A stretch of DNA of 64,000 nucleotides from Exiguobacterium artemiae 255-15 (lineage in GTDB: Bacteria; Bacillota; Bacilli; Exiguobacteriales; Exiguobacteriaceae), in assembly GCF_000019905.1 (NCBI RefSeq), contig NC_010556.1, forward strand, positions 2,568,001 through 2,632,000. Reading direction: 5' to 3'. The position numbers and the translations under genes were made by a program. Shown in pieces: positions 1 through 7,906 of the stretch. Under the pieces are notes generated by a model, which did not search any database, was not told where the DNA came from, and saw only the letters and a program-made list of their open reading frames with translations. The stretch's first letter is position 1. Each line of letters starts with the position of its first letter.

Positions 1-1405
1 TCTGATTTTGTTTCAGTAAAACGATGATATCGTCGAGCTCATACTCCTGTGCCATCATCAGCGGCGTATAACCATCACTATTCTTGAGCGAACGGTCGGC
101 TCCCTTTTCAATCAACAGCTTGACGGTCTGCTTGCCCTCACCTTCAACGGCATGATGGAGCGGTGTGTATTTCTCATCATCCTGCTGATTGATTTTTTCG
201 CCCTGTTTTAAGTACAACTCAACCAATTCCTTGTTGTTGCTGTAGACCGCGGTGATGAACGGCCGTTCGCCGAACTCATTGACGGCGTCGACGTCGCTCC
301 CGGCAGCGAGCAATGCTTTAAAGACCGTCTCCAGCCCCTCACTTGACTTGCGGTATCCAAGATAATGCAGGGCCGTATCCCCATCCGCATCGACTGCTTC
401 CATGTCACTCTTCGGAATCAAGGCTTCTATTTCTGCCAGCGTCCCCTTTTGAATCGCCGCCATCAGTTTCGATTCTCCAAGATCTTCTTTTGCAGTTGTC
501 TGTTGTTCGACGGAAGAGACACTGTCTGTCAACCACTTAGGCAGTTTAAGCTCTGTCGCAACGAAGACCAGACCGGCCAGTCCCAGACAACTCAGACTGA
601 CGAGGACAGCACTTGCGACACGGGCAGATTGTTTTCGTTGCGCGTCGAGCCCAGCAAACGTCAATCGGCGGGAAACCGACGATTGGTTTCGGAACAGTTC
701 GCTGAGTACGGCGGTAAACGATATCGTTTGTCGTTTTTGATCGATGTAAGCCGGAAGATTTAGTGTCTGCCAAGAGACAGGACCGACAACGGACCGGACA
801 AGTACCGGCACACGTTCCTCTTCCGAAAGACAAGCCAGCGCATGGCGATCTGCCGTCTCCTCGCATGCCCGTATGTAAGCACTTCTCAGGAACGGCACCC
901 AGCTCCCAAGTAACAGCAGCATCCGTTTTTCTTCATGGTTTTGTTTCAAATGGACGAGTTCACGAATCAGTTCGAAGCGCGTCGTCTCATCGATTGGATA
1001 ATCAGCCGGTAAGACAAGCAGATATTTTTGAAACAAGCCGATCGTTCGCGGACGTTTGATGGTCTTATGGTGTGTCACGATGATTTCCGGCACTTTCCAA
1101 AATCCCAATCGTTCGGTATCCTGCCGAAGTTGTTCATACACGAGCGGCTGTTGCTGTTCGCTCAGCACAATCCCGTCTGCCCGAATCGTCATTACCCGGA
1201 CGAGCTGCCACGTCCAAAGGATGCCGAGTAGAACGAGAACTGTCAGCAACAGGACCAGACCGATTATCCCGAGCGTAAACAACGCCACAATGAGTCCGCA
1301 CACCGTCACTAAGGTACTGATCAATAACAGCGTAAAGAGAACGTGTTCCCGTCTCCCTATACGCATGTGGATGGATTGTCTTTCATGATTTATTTCCTCA
1401 CTCAT
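1..1405 (-). CDS. Membrane protein: degenerate M48-like protease domain plus ankyrin repeats (partial, runs off left edge)
   Basis: Read from an ATG at 1405 (GAGGTG site 7 bases upstream) the frame stays open to base 1, so the C-terminus is missing. Residues about 15-65 hold two membrane segments. The next ~150 residues resemble a peptidase M48 domain: the expected HExxHxxxxH is RELVHLKQNH, so the first zinc-binding His is Arg, and a later EETADRHAL stretch resembles the family's ExxAD motif. A third membrane segment lies near residue 255. Three or four ankyrin repeats follow (phrases such as DGDTALHYLG, KYTPLHHAVE, GYTPLMMAQE). I infer a catalytically dead or altered protease scaffold used for protein binding. 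Translation was made by hand from the sequence; the domain assignment is by motif only. Confidence 0.8.
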   Translation of the reverse strand, partial: MSEEINHERQSIHMRIGRREHVLFTLLLISTLVTVCGLIVALFTLGIIGLVLLLTVLVLLGILWTWQLVRVMTIRADGIVLSEQQQPLVYEQLRQDTERLGFWKVPEIIVTHHKTIKRPRTIGLFQKYLLVLPADYPIDETTRFELIRELVHLKQNHEEKRMLLLLGSWVPFLRSAYIRACEETADRHALACLSEEERVPVLVRSVVGPVSWQTLNLPAYIDQKRQTISFTAVLSELFRNQSSVSRRLTFAGLDAQRKQSARVASAVLVSLSCLGLAGLVFVATELKLPKWLTDSVSSVEQQTTAKEDLGESKLMAAIQKGTLAEIEALIPKSDMEAVDADGDTALHYLGYRKSSEGLETVFKALLAAGSDVDAVNEFGERPFITAVYSNNKELVELYLKQGEKINQQDDEKYTPLHHAVEGEGKQTVKLLIEKGADRSLKNSDGYTPLMMAQEYELDDIIVLLKQNQ

Positions 1406-1433
1406 CGGTTCACCTCTTTTTCTCACTGCTCTT

Positions 1434-1463
1434 ATCATACCGATAATTCCATAAGAGTTCCAA
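1434..1463 (-). promoter_or_regulatory. Promoter of the M48-like/ankyrin gene
   Basis: On the minus strand TTGGAA, an 18-base spacer and TATGAT fit a SigA-type promoter about 30 bases upstream of the ATG at 1405. The rest of the gap between here and the promoter at 1705 holds no gene that I can recognise. Confidence 0.45.
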
Positions 1464-1704
1464 GGCAATTCTTGTTAATGGATAAAAACATTATTCCCGA
1501 ATATATTTTAGAGATGGAAATGAATCTTTTTAAGGGATGTCTAAAGACCTATCTCTAATATAACTTATACGTAGAAATATTATATTTTTCTGATTTTTAT
1601 CGTGTTATACCAACAACTCTTGTAACATTTGAAATATTAGCGCTATCCTTCTTTTGAACCATATTCCTTTTTGTCACAGGTGAGACGAAAGTCATTTATT
1701 TAAA

Positions 1705-1733
1705 TTGCATTCCACATTTCAATACCATATAAT
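1705..1733 (+). promoter_or_regulatory. SigA-type promoter of the small gene at 1768
   Basis: TTGCAT (1705-1710), a 17-base spacer and a perfect TATAAT (1728-1733). The position means that upstream in-frame start codons cannot be used, because transcription would begin near 1740. It therefore supports the TTG start at 1768. Confidence 0.7.
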
Positions 1734-1767
1734 AACTAATAGAATGAAGAATATGGGAGTGAATTTC

Positions 1768-1962
1768 TTGGGATTTCTCGGAATGTTTAACAAAGAATAT
1801 ACCGTTCAGTACCACGTCCTTGAACAGGAAGAAGTCGTCGACACCGACCGCCTAATCATTAAAGCCGGTGACCACACCGCTGCACGTAAAAAAGCAGACA
1901 CGATGCTCCGCAAACAATTTGGTCGGACACAATACAAAATCGAATGGGTACAACGGTTTTAA
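1768..1962 (+). CDS. Small conserved-looking hypothetical protein (64 aa)
   Basis: The TTG at 1768 has GGGAGTG six bases upstream and follows a good promoter, so it is preferred to earlier ATG codons; ATG 1783 is a second choice. The product is about 64 residues, charged, without signal peptide or membrane segment. It starts with a glycine/phenylalanine-rich end and carries the phrase YTVQYHVLEQEE. The gene is monocistronic and closed by a strong hairpin. I do not recognise the family. The clean promoter, ribosome site and terminator make it a credible real gene. Confidence 0.6.
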   Translation: MGFLGMFNKEYTVQYHVLEQEEVVDTDRLIIKAGDHTAARKKADTMLRKQFGRTQYKIEWVQRF

Positions 1963-1968
1963 TCGTTG

Positions 1969-2013
1969 AAATACCCGATCGCCTCAAGCTTGCTGAGACG
2001 ATCGGGTATTTTT
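1969..2013. terminator. Rho-independent terminator, probably bidirectional
   Basis: A 12-base arm with the core ATACCCGATCG pairs with CGATCGGGTAT, followed by a T-run on the plus strand and a shorter one on the minus strand. It lies between the convergent genes ending at 1962 and 2018. Confidence 0.8.
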
Positions 2014-2017
2014 GTGG

Positions 2018-2530
2018 TCAGCTCGATTGTTGGTATTCCGACTTGACGAGCCGGTCGGCTTTCAGGAAAAGGCGAAGAGCCGTATAGAGGACGATTCCGA
2101 AGACGGCACCACTTCCGTCGATGATGACGTCTCCGACGAGCGGTGTCCGTCCGCCGGTCAGTTGCTGATGAAATTCATCGAGGACGCCGACGGTCACCGC
2201 TGTCGTTGCGGCAAAAAAGGCGGCCGGAACAGGACGGTAGCCGCGTAGACGCAAGACATGGGCAATACTTATCCCGAGAATGAAGAACAGACCGGCATGC
2301 ATCCCTTTGCGGATGAAGAATTCAAGGAAGGCTGCTGGACCAAGCGTTGCGACGCTGATCGGCACCTCATAATGAAACGAGACGAACGAGAAATGATACA
2401 CCCATCCGAGTGGAATATGATTCGTCAGAAACGGAATCAGTGATTGTTGCTGATACGTCATCGAACTGAATCCGGATAATAAAAGTAAAATGGCTCCTGC
2501 TGCAAGATAAGCTACGGGTATACGACGCAT
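2018..2530 (-). CDS. VanZ-like membrane protein
   Basis: 170 residues with about four or five hydrophobic segments. The signature of the VanZ family (PF04892) is visible: RKGMHAGLFFILG in the third segment region, LDEFHQQLTGGR, and then DVIIDGSGAVFG before the last helix. VanZ gives low-level teicoplanin resistance by an unknown route, and related proteins are common and mostly uncharacterised in Bacillota. The ATG has AAGGAGAG eight bases upstream. The gene stands alone, convergent to the small ORF and downstream of the desaturase terminator. Family assignment is good; any resistance role is not shown. Confidence 0.85.
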   Translation of the reverse strand: MRRIPVAYLAAGAILLLLSGFSSMTYQQQSLIPFLTNHIPLGWVYHFSFVSFHYEVPISVATLGPAAFLEFFIRKGMHAGLFFILGISIAHVLRLRGYRPVPAAFFAATTAVTVGVLDEFHQQLTGGRTPLVGDVIIDGSGAVFGIVLYTALRLFLKADRLVKSEYQQSS

Positions 2531-2607
2531 GTTTCATCTCTCCTTCAATACTTGCCATCTTACCATGTCTTTGAAGACGGGACATACGGCAAAAGACGGA
2601 TAACACG

Positions 2608-2650
2608 ACAAAAAAACATGCCTTGCTCCCGGTCGGAAGCAAGGCATGTT
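2608..2650 (-). terminator. Rho-independent terminator of the desaturase gene
   Basis: Perfect 12-base arms (AACATGCCTTGC and its complement) with an 11-12 base loop, then a run of T on the minus strand directly after the desaturase stop codon. Confidence 0.85.
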
Positions 2651-2653
2651 CGA

Positions 2654-3673
2654 TTATGAAGCCATCGTTTTTGGTTCACGCACGAGGTGCTTGATTTCAC
2701 CGAACGTCACGAAGGTTTTGTTTTTCGCATCGTATAACTTATAGCGAAGCGACTTCAGACTCGAGAACAAGCCGATCGTCGTTGCTTTTTGAAGCGGCGG
2801 TGTCGCCGTATGCGCTTTTTCTAGGTTATAGTTCGGTACGCGTGGACTTAAGTGGTGGACGTGGTGGAAACCGATGTTCCCCGTCACCCACTGCAAGACT
2901 TTCGGCAATTCGTAATATGAGCTGCCTTCGATCGCGGCCTTGACGTAATCCCATTCGCTCTCATCCTCAAAATACGAGTCTTCAAACGTATGCTGGACGT
3001 AGAACAACCAAATCCCAAGGACGCCGGCTGTGAACATCGTTGTTCCTTGAATGATTAAGAACGCCTGCCATCCGACGAAGTAAATCAGGATCCCGTATAA
3101 GACGATCAGTGACGCATTGATGACATGCGTGTTGATCCGTTCTTTTTTCCGGGCATCTTTTCGGTTAAAGCGGCTGACGACTAAAATCAACAGGAGTGGT
3201 CCGAGACCAAACATGACGAGCGGATTGCGGTAGAGACGGTATTTCAGACGCGTCCATTTTGACGCTTCGATATATTCTTCAATGGTCATGACCCAAATGT
3301 CACCGACACCGCGTTTATCCAAGTTCCCGCTGGATGCGTGGTGAATCGAGTGTTCCCGTTTCCACTTTTCGTACGGGAACAGGGTCAAAATGCCTGTAAT
3401 CGTTCCGACGATGGCGTTGGCCTTTTTGTTTTTGAAGAATGACCCGTGCGTACAGTCGTGGAAGATGATGAACATCCGGACGACAAAACCGGCTGCGACA
3501 ATCGCAATCGGAACCGCGAGCCAAACGGAAATCTGTAAGGCCTGATAGGCCAGGAACCAGGCGACGAGAAACGGCAGGATCGTATTGATCATTTGCCGGA
3601 CGCTTGATTTGACGTCCGCCTTCTCAAAAGGCGAAACGGTCTTGCGAAGCTGGGCGATTTTTTCTTTACTCAT
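2654..3673 (-). CDS. des: Membrane fatty acid desaturase
   Basis: 339 residues with paired hydrophobic segments near residues 30-75 and 155-215. All three histidine boxes of the membrane desaturase family (PF00487) are present: HDCTHGS, HSIHH and HHVHH. These bind the di-iron centre that puts a cis double bond into membrane lipid acyl chains. Such enzymes raise membrane fluidity in the cold, consistent with psychrotolerant Exiguobacterium; the bond position (delta-5 as in B. subtilis Des, or delta-12) cannot be told. ATG 3673 follows GAGGAGG. The gene is single, with an extended -10 promoter about 165 bases upstream and a long leader. No DesK/DesR-type two-component genes are adjacent. Confidence 0.9.
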   Translation of the reverse strand: MSKEKIAQLRKTVSPFEKADVKSSVRQMINTILPFLVAWFLAYQALQISVWLAVPIAIVAAGFVVRMFIIFHDCTHGSFFKNKKANAIVGTITGILTLFPYEKWKREHSIHHASSGNLDKRGVGDIWVMTIEEYIEASKWTRLKYRLYRNPLVMFGLGPLLLILVVSRFNRKDARKKERINTHVINASLIVLYGILIYFVGWQAFLIIQGTTMFTAGVLGIWLFYVQHTFEDSYFEDESEWDYVKAAIEGSSYYELPKVLQWVTGNIGFHHVHHLSPRVPNYNLEKAHTATPPLQKATTIGLFSSLKSLRYKLYDAKNKTFVTFGEIKHLVREPKTMAS

Positions 3674-3830
3674 GTGTTGCTTCCTCCTCGAATTCGTACA
3701 GCGTTCACGACGCTACAATGAAATGAACTTGATATGAAACCTGTAAACGGCGTTCGTGACGGTGAATTCGTAACATCCACATGAAGATCGACCCGACCGA
3801 TATAGTTAAACGCTTGAATATTTTTATTAC
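3674..3830 (-). promoter_or_regulatory. Long repeated 5' leader of the desaturase mRNA
   Basis: If transcription starts near 3830, the leader is about 155 bases. On the minus strand TACGAATTC occurs twice, each near a similar pair (GTCACGAACGC, then GTCGTGAACGC), and the second copy lies in a small hairpin with arms AGCGT/ACGCT just before the ribosome site. The function (cold-responsive folding, regulator binding) is inference. Confidence 0.4.
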
Positions 3831-3836
3831 CAGGTA

Positions 3837-3845
3837 ATTATAGCA
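3837..3845 (-). promoter_or_regulatory. Extended -10 element of the desaturase promoter
   Basis: TGCTATAAT on the minus strand is a perfect extended -10. No good -35 is seen at 17 bases, which is usual for TGn promoters. The AT-rich stretch from here to 4031 holds no gene that I can support. Confidence 0.6.
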
Positions 3846-4031
3846 CACAGAAAAAGAATACAGGATTAATTCTCGTATAATTTTTAAAATTCGATTTCAT
3901 AAACCAACTTAGCTTTTTCTAAAATATATCAATGAGAAGTGTAGGTAAATTAAAAAAGGGTAAACCATTTATATACACAGAAACGATAAATGTCTTAATA
4001 AAGTGATTTATATGCCTATTTTTTAATTATA

Positions 4032-4061
4032 GTTAATTTTAAATTAACTCTTTGTTATACT
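4032..4061 (+). promoter_or_regulatory. Palindromic operator and -10 of the HTH/ImmA/PIN-like cassette
   Basis: GTTAATTTTAAATTAAC (4032-4048) is a perfect inverted repeat with 8-base arms and a single central base. A -10 (TATACT, 4056-4061) follows. The -35 position falls inside the palindrome, the layout expected of an autorepressor site. A good AGGTGAAAG ribosome site follows at 4071. Confidence 0.6.
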
Positions 4062-4081
4062 ATATAATTGAGGTGAAAGAA

Positions 4082-4483
4082 ATGAATCCATCAACAGGTA
4101 CGTCTATTGAAGAAATCGTCTCCCGTAATCTTCAGGTCTATCTTGAAACAATCGGTAAAACCCACAAGTGGGTGTATGAGCGGGCAGGTATGTCAAAACC
4201 GACGTTTTATAATCTATTAAAAGGTAAAGGAGACATAAAAGGCGGCATCACCCGCTTAAATCGTGTTTTCCGAATTACAGACCCGACTTATTTTTATCAA
4301 CAGGACTTTAAAGTGCCGGTGTCTATTCATGATTTACAAAATACAGCTACTTTAAAGCAACAGGCAGCAGCAAATTATCATGCATTTGGACCGTCCCCTG
4401 TTATGGACGAAACGTTCGAAACGTTGGAAGAAATCATCACCATGCTTGACGTCCTTCATTCGTTTGACGAGGTGGAAGCATGA
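4082..4483 (+). CDS. XRE-like helix-turn-helix regulator, first gene of a three-gene cassette
   Basis: ATG 4082 follows AGGTGAAAG; starting further upstream would place the promoter inside the gene. 133 residues. The segment KTHKWVYERAGMSKPTFYNLLKG is a helix-turn-helix of Cro/CI type (AGMSKPTFYNLL as turn and recognition helix). The C-terminal half is acidic and could be a partner-binding region. The stop overlaps the next start as ATGA, so translation is coupled to the ImmA/IrrE-type peptidase. In ImmR/ImmA and DdrO/IrrE pairs such a repressor is the substrate cleaved by the metallopeptidase. I infer the same role here and binding to the palindrome at 4032. Confidence 0.75.
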   Translation: MNPSTGTSIEEIVSRNLQVYLETIGKTHKWVYERAGMSKPTFYNLLKGKGDIKGGITRLNRVFRITDPTYFYQQDFKVPVSIHDLQNTATLKQQAAANYHAFGPSPVMDETFETLEEIITMLDVLHSFDEVEA

Positions 4484-5265
4484 TCACACGAGACAATTTG
4501 CTCGATGTCATCGAGCAAAATAAAGAAATTTTGGGCATTGTTTCTAGTCGTGTAGACGATACGAAGGAACAAAGTCTTTTGTTTCGTTACAAAACACTCG
4601 ACAGCATAAAATATTATTTGATGCAGAAAACGAGCGTCATCTTGTTTCCTACTCCGGATACAAATTATGGCGGGCTCATCACTTATCGAAATCAACGATT
4701 TTATCTTCATATTAATACCGCTCAACCCAAAACGTATGAAAACTTCGCTTGGGTTCACGAATACTATCATTATAGATATGAAAAAGAACGGATCCAGGAT
4801 AAGCAAACCGAAACTTTTTTTGAAGACTCGGTTTTAAATGCACAAGAGCGTCATGCCAATCTATTTGCTTCTGAACTACTCGTCGATACAAGAGTCTTAA
4901 AAGAATCGTTCGAACAAATCAGTAAAAGCTACTCAGACCGTCCCATCGAAGAGAAGGTCATTCATTTGATTGCCATATTTGAAGTTCCCTATAAAGTACT
5001 CGTCATCAAATTATTGCAAGACGGACTGATTTCACCGTCTGCGGCACTCGATTTGATTGATTATGACTATCTTGAACATCTGCCGGATGATTTTGACACA
5101 TCCATCTTTCATCCAAGCTTTGTCATTAAGTTAAACAATCTTAAGACGTTACTATCCAGTCCTCGGATGCAGGAACGTTTGACAAGTAACGAATACGAGC
5201 GTTTTACCGATCAATACAAAACAGTGCTCAAACGTTTGAAAGAAAAAAGGGACACGAATGTCTAA
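4480..5265 (+). CDS. ImmA/IrrE family metallopeptidase
   Basis: 261 residues. The zinc motif HEYYH (HExxH) lies near residues 91-95, and the third-ligand region is QERHANLFASELLVD near residue 124, as in peptidase family M78 (ImmA/IrrE). The C-terminal third is a helical region with no recognised motif. It overlaps the HTH gene by four bases and the next gene by eight, so all three are one transcript. The family cleaves a cognate XRE-type repressor after a signal such as DNA damage. Here the substrate is probably the upstream HTH protein. The signal is unknown. Confidence 0.85.
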   Translation: MITRDNLLDVIEQNKEILGIVSSRVDDTKEQSLLFRYKTLDSIKYYLMQKTSVILFPTPDTNYGGLITYRNQRFYLHINTAQPKTYENFAWVHEYYHYRYEKERIQDKQTETFFEDSVLNAQERHANLFASELLVDTRVLKESFEQISKSYSDRPIEEKVIHLIAIFEVPYKVLVIKLLQDGLISPSAALDLIDYDYLEHLPDDFDTSIFHPSFVIKLNNLKTLLSSPRMQERLTSNEYERFTDQYKTVLKRLKEKRDTNV

Positions 5266-6148
5266 CACTTTTGATTCTCCGATGTATGACTCCATCCGCT
5301 CCTTCGTTAAATTAAATTTTGTCATTGAGGACGGGCAGACCATCTATCTTCTGGATAACATGCTCTTGACAAAGTTATCGAAAGCAGCCCGTGATACACC
5401 TGATTGTTTCACATTTTTTATTGATCACTTCCGTCAGCATCATGCCGTTTTACTGATTCCGGATATTATTTTTGAAGAAAGCTCCAGAAATCGTGATATG
5501 ACTCCGGAACGGTATGCCACGTTCTATCAGCCGTTCTTTCAAATCCTGTCGGAACACATTGATTTGTTTTATGTTACCTTTCGTGATTGTTTTGATTTTG
5601 TCCACCGCGGAGCAACGACGCGTCAGCAAGCCTTCTCTCAATTTCGTCTTTTGGCTCGTGAAATCGTCCGCTCGCATACGGAACTCTCACAACAAGTACA
5701 GCAATCGCCAACGATAGAAGCAGTGGAATCAGCAATCCGGGCCGTCCGGCAAGACTGCGGCGAACGGATCCTTCATCTGTTGGCCTGTTCGTTACTGGTC
5801 GACGGTGCTGAAACCGTGACGTTGTTAAGCAATGAAGGACCGGGCGTCTACTATACGCGTCTGACAATGGCAAACAACGAAACCTTATTAAGAGCCCTCT
5901 TCATGGAAGACCGACATGTTTTTCGTTCCGTTTACCGTCTTCAATCGCTTGATCAATTGCTTGATTCGATTGTAAAAAATCAGTCTGTCACGGATCCTGT
6001 TTCTCTCATCGAATGCATACGAGCCGGACAGCACAAACATCGTAAAGTTCACTATCGAACCGGAGAAGATGTCAGTGACAGACACCAGCTGGACAATCCG
6101 GAGTTTCTGCAGATTATCCTCGATCCGCAAGGGCGAATTACTTTCTGA
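5258..6148 (+). CDS. PIN-like hypothetical protein, third gene of the cassette
   Basis: 296 residues, soluble, no signal peptide. The N-terminal part reads like a PIN nuclease fold: a beta strand ending in Asp33 (IYLLDNMLLTKL), then strand plus acid pair Glu73-Glu74 (LLIPDIIFEES). A later helix-strand pair, ERILHLLACSLL and TLLSNEG, stands where PIN domains keep further acidic residues. The last 80 residues are unlike anything that I know. Fold and nuclease activity are inference at low confidence. The eight-base overlap with the peptidase gene and the shared terminator make it part of the cassette, plausibly the effector whose synthesis the regulator pair controls. Confidence 0.6.
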   Translation: MSNTFDSPMYDSIRSFVKLNFVIEDGQTIYLLDNMLLTKLSKAARDTPDCFTFFIDHFRQHHAVLLIPDIIFEESSRNRDMTPERYATFYQPFFQILSEHIDLFYVTFRDCFDFVHRGATTRQQAFSQFRLLAREIVRSHTELSQQVQQSPTIEAVESAIRAVRQDCGERILHLLACSLLVDGAETVTLLSNEGPGVYYTRLTMANNETLLRALFMEDRHVFRSVYRLQSLDQLLDSIVKNQSVTDPVSLIECIRAGQHKHRKVHYRTGEDVSDRHQLDNPEFLQIILDPQGRITF

Positions 6149-6178
6149 TTACATCAGTCTGCCTTTAAAAACAAGAGT

Positions 6179-6223
6179 AGCCCCTTCAAGAGATGTCAGA
6201 AATCATCTTGAAGGGGCTTTTTG
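6179..6223. terminator. Terminator between convergent genes
   Basis: AGCCCCTTCAAGAGATG pairs, with a small bulge, with CATCTTGAAGGGGCT, and T-runs follow. It serves the cassette on the plus strand and possibly the oxidoreductase on the minus strand. Confidence 0.75.
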
Positions 6224-6231
6224 TATCTTTC

Positions 6232-7767
6232 TCATTTTTTTATCTGTTTCAACGGCTTCACTGCCGGTCCTTCCAAGACGTTCCCCTCGTAATCAAACCG
6301 TGAGCCGTGGCACGGACAGTCCCACGATCGTTCCCCGTTGTTCCATTTGACGTCACACCCCATATGCGTACAGGTCGTCTTGACGAGATGCAACTCACCG
6401 GATTCATCACGGTATCCTCCGACCGTCTTACCGGCATGCCGGACAAGCCCACCTTCATCGATACCAAGATCGTCCGCCGATTGACTGGCGCGACTTACTT
6501 TTCCCTTCAGTAATTCGATCGCAACATCGGCATTGTTCTTCGCGAACTGCTTCGCATCCTGTTTATTCAGCTTCGACCGGTTCGGATCAAACAGTCCCCG
6601 GAAACGGTTCGGCGTGCCGGTCAATAAATCAGATAACAGCAACCCTGCTGCAATCCCGTTCGTCATTCCCCATTTCGCGAAACCGGTCGCGACCAAAATG
6701 TTCGGATCATCACTCGTCATCTGCCCGATGTACGGCACTTTATCGAGTGAAATCAAATCCTGCGCCGACCAAAACTGATCAATTTCAGCTACACCAAACT
6801 CACTCTCGGCGAAATGAGCCAATGCTTGATAGTTGGCTTTCGTATCCGTTTGATGGCCCGATAGATGATTTTCCCCGCCAAACAGTCCAAGTCGTTTCCC
6901 ATCCGCTGTCTTCACATGACGGAGCGACCGGCTTGGCTTGTCGGCGCTCATGAACATGCCGTCCGGGAAATCCTCCTGGACCAGTCCGGATACGATATAC
7001 GACCGGTGCACTTCGAGTTTCGAGAAATAGAGTCCCTTAAAATCGTTGAACGGAAAGTGTGTCGCGACGATGACCTTTTTCGCCTCAATCTGATGACCCG
7101 ATTCAAGCAACACGGTCGGCGTCCGTTTCGACTCGACAGATGTCGCCCGCGTCTGTTCATACAGTTTTCCACCCTGCTCTGTGAAATGACGGGCAAGACC
7201 CAGTAAGTATTTGACAGGATGGAACTGGGCTTGATTACGGATGACAAGTGCCTGTTCGACCGGATACGGTAATTTATCTTTCACTTCATCCGTTGCGTCG
7301 CCGCCGTTGATACCAAGCCGGCTGTAGGCATCTGCTTCCTTTGTCAGTTGCTTCTGTTTCGTCCCGGTTGACGCGACGTACAGATACGCATCCTGTTCCT
7401 CGAGCTCACACTCAATCGCCAGGCGCGTCGTCTGATCCCGCAGGAAACGAATCGCTTCTTCATTCGCTTCATGATAAAGCCGTGCTTTCTCTTCACCGAA
7501 CGTGCGGATTAGCTCATCGTAAATCAATCCGTGCTGCGACGAGACTTTTGCTGTCGTATAGCCGGTCGTCCCGCTCGCAATCCGGTCAGCCTCAATCAAG
7601 GTCACGTCATACCCCTGCTCGATCAGTTGAACGGCTGTCACGAGTCCGGCAATCCCGGCCCCGATGACGACGACATCACTTGTCAGGTTATCGTCTAGCT
7701 TTGGATAAGTTGAAGCTTCAATCGAAGTCCGCCAGTACGATGTTGGAAATCCATCCAGTTGCTTCAT
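6232..7767 (-). CDS. FAD-dependent oxidoreductase with C-terminal Rieske [2Fe-2S] domain
   Basis: 511 residues from ATG 7767, chosen because GGAGG lies just upstream; an earlier in-frame start has no ribosome site. The N-terminal dinucleotide fold is [15 protein letters not shown], and the body fits the DAO/glycine-oxidase superfamily. The last 50 residues carry the Rieske ligands CTHMGCDV and CPCHGSRF. Proteins of this build occur widely in Bacillota (YhfW-type) with no firmly known substrate. The combination suggests electron transfer from an oxidised amine or hydroxy compound through the iron-sulphur centre. It is monocistronic, with divergent or unrelated neighbours. The architecture is sure; the substrate is not. 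Confidence 0.88.
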   Translation of the reverse strand: MKQLDGFPTSYWRTSIEASTYPKLDDNLTSDVVVIGAGIAGLVTAVQLIEQGYDVTLIEADRIASGTTGYTTAKVSSQHGLIYDELIRTFGEEKARLYHEANEEAIRFLRDQTTRLAIECELEEQDAYLYVASTGTKQKQLTKEADAYSRLGINGGDATDEVKDKLPYPVEQALVIRNQAQFHPVKYLLGLARHFTEQGGKLYEQTRATSVESKRTPTVLLESGHQIEAKKVIVATHFPFNDFKGLYFSKLEVHRSYIVSGLVQEDFPDGMFMSADKPSRSLRHVKTADGKRLGLFGGENHLSGHQTDTKANYQALAHFAESEFGVAEIDQFWSAQDLISLDKVPYIGQMTSDDPNILVATGFAKWGMTNGIAAGLLLSDLLTGTPNRFRGLFDPNRSKLNKQDAKQFAKNNADVAIELLKGKVSRASQSADDLGIDEGGLVRHAGKTVGGYRDESGELHLVKTTCTHMGCDVKWNNGERSWDCPCHGSRFDYEGNVLEGPAVKPLKQIKK

Positions 7768-7869
7768 TTCCCCGCCTCCATAAGTATCAGTTTTTCTTTC
7801 ATAGCTAACAGTTACAGTTACCCTTGTTTTTCTAAAAACATTCACAAACTATGCCATTTAAATTTTCAG

Positions 7870-7906
7870 ATAAAAAATAGCTTCGATCGAAATCGAAGCC
7901 ACTTTT
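7870..7906 (-). terminator. Terminator of the hexose-phosphate transporter gene
   Basis: Hairpin with arms GCTTCGAT/ATCGAAGC and a T-run on the minus strand, starting right after the transporter stop codon. Confidence 0.8.
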
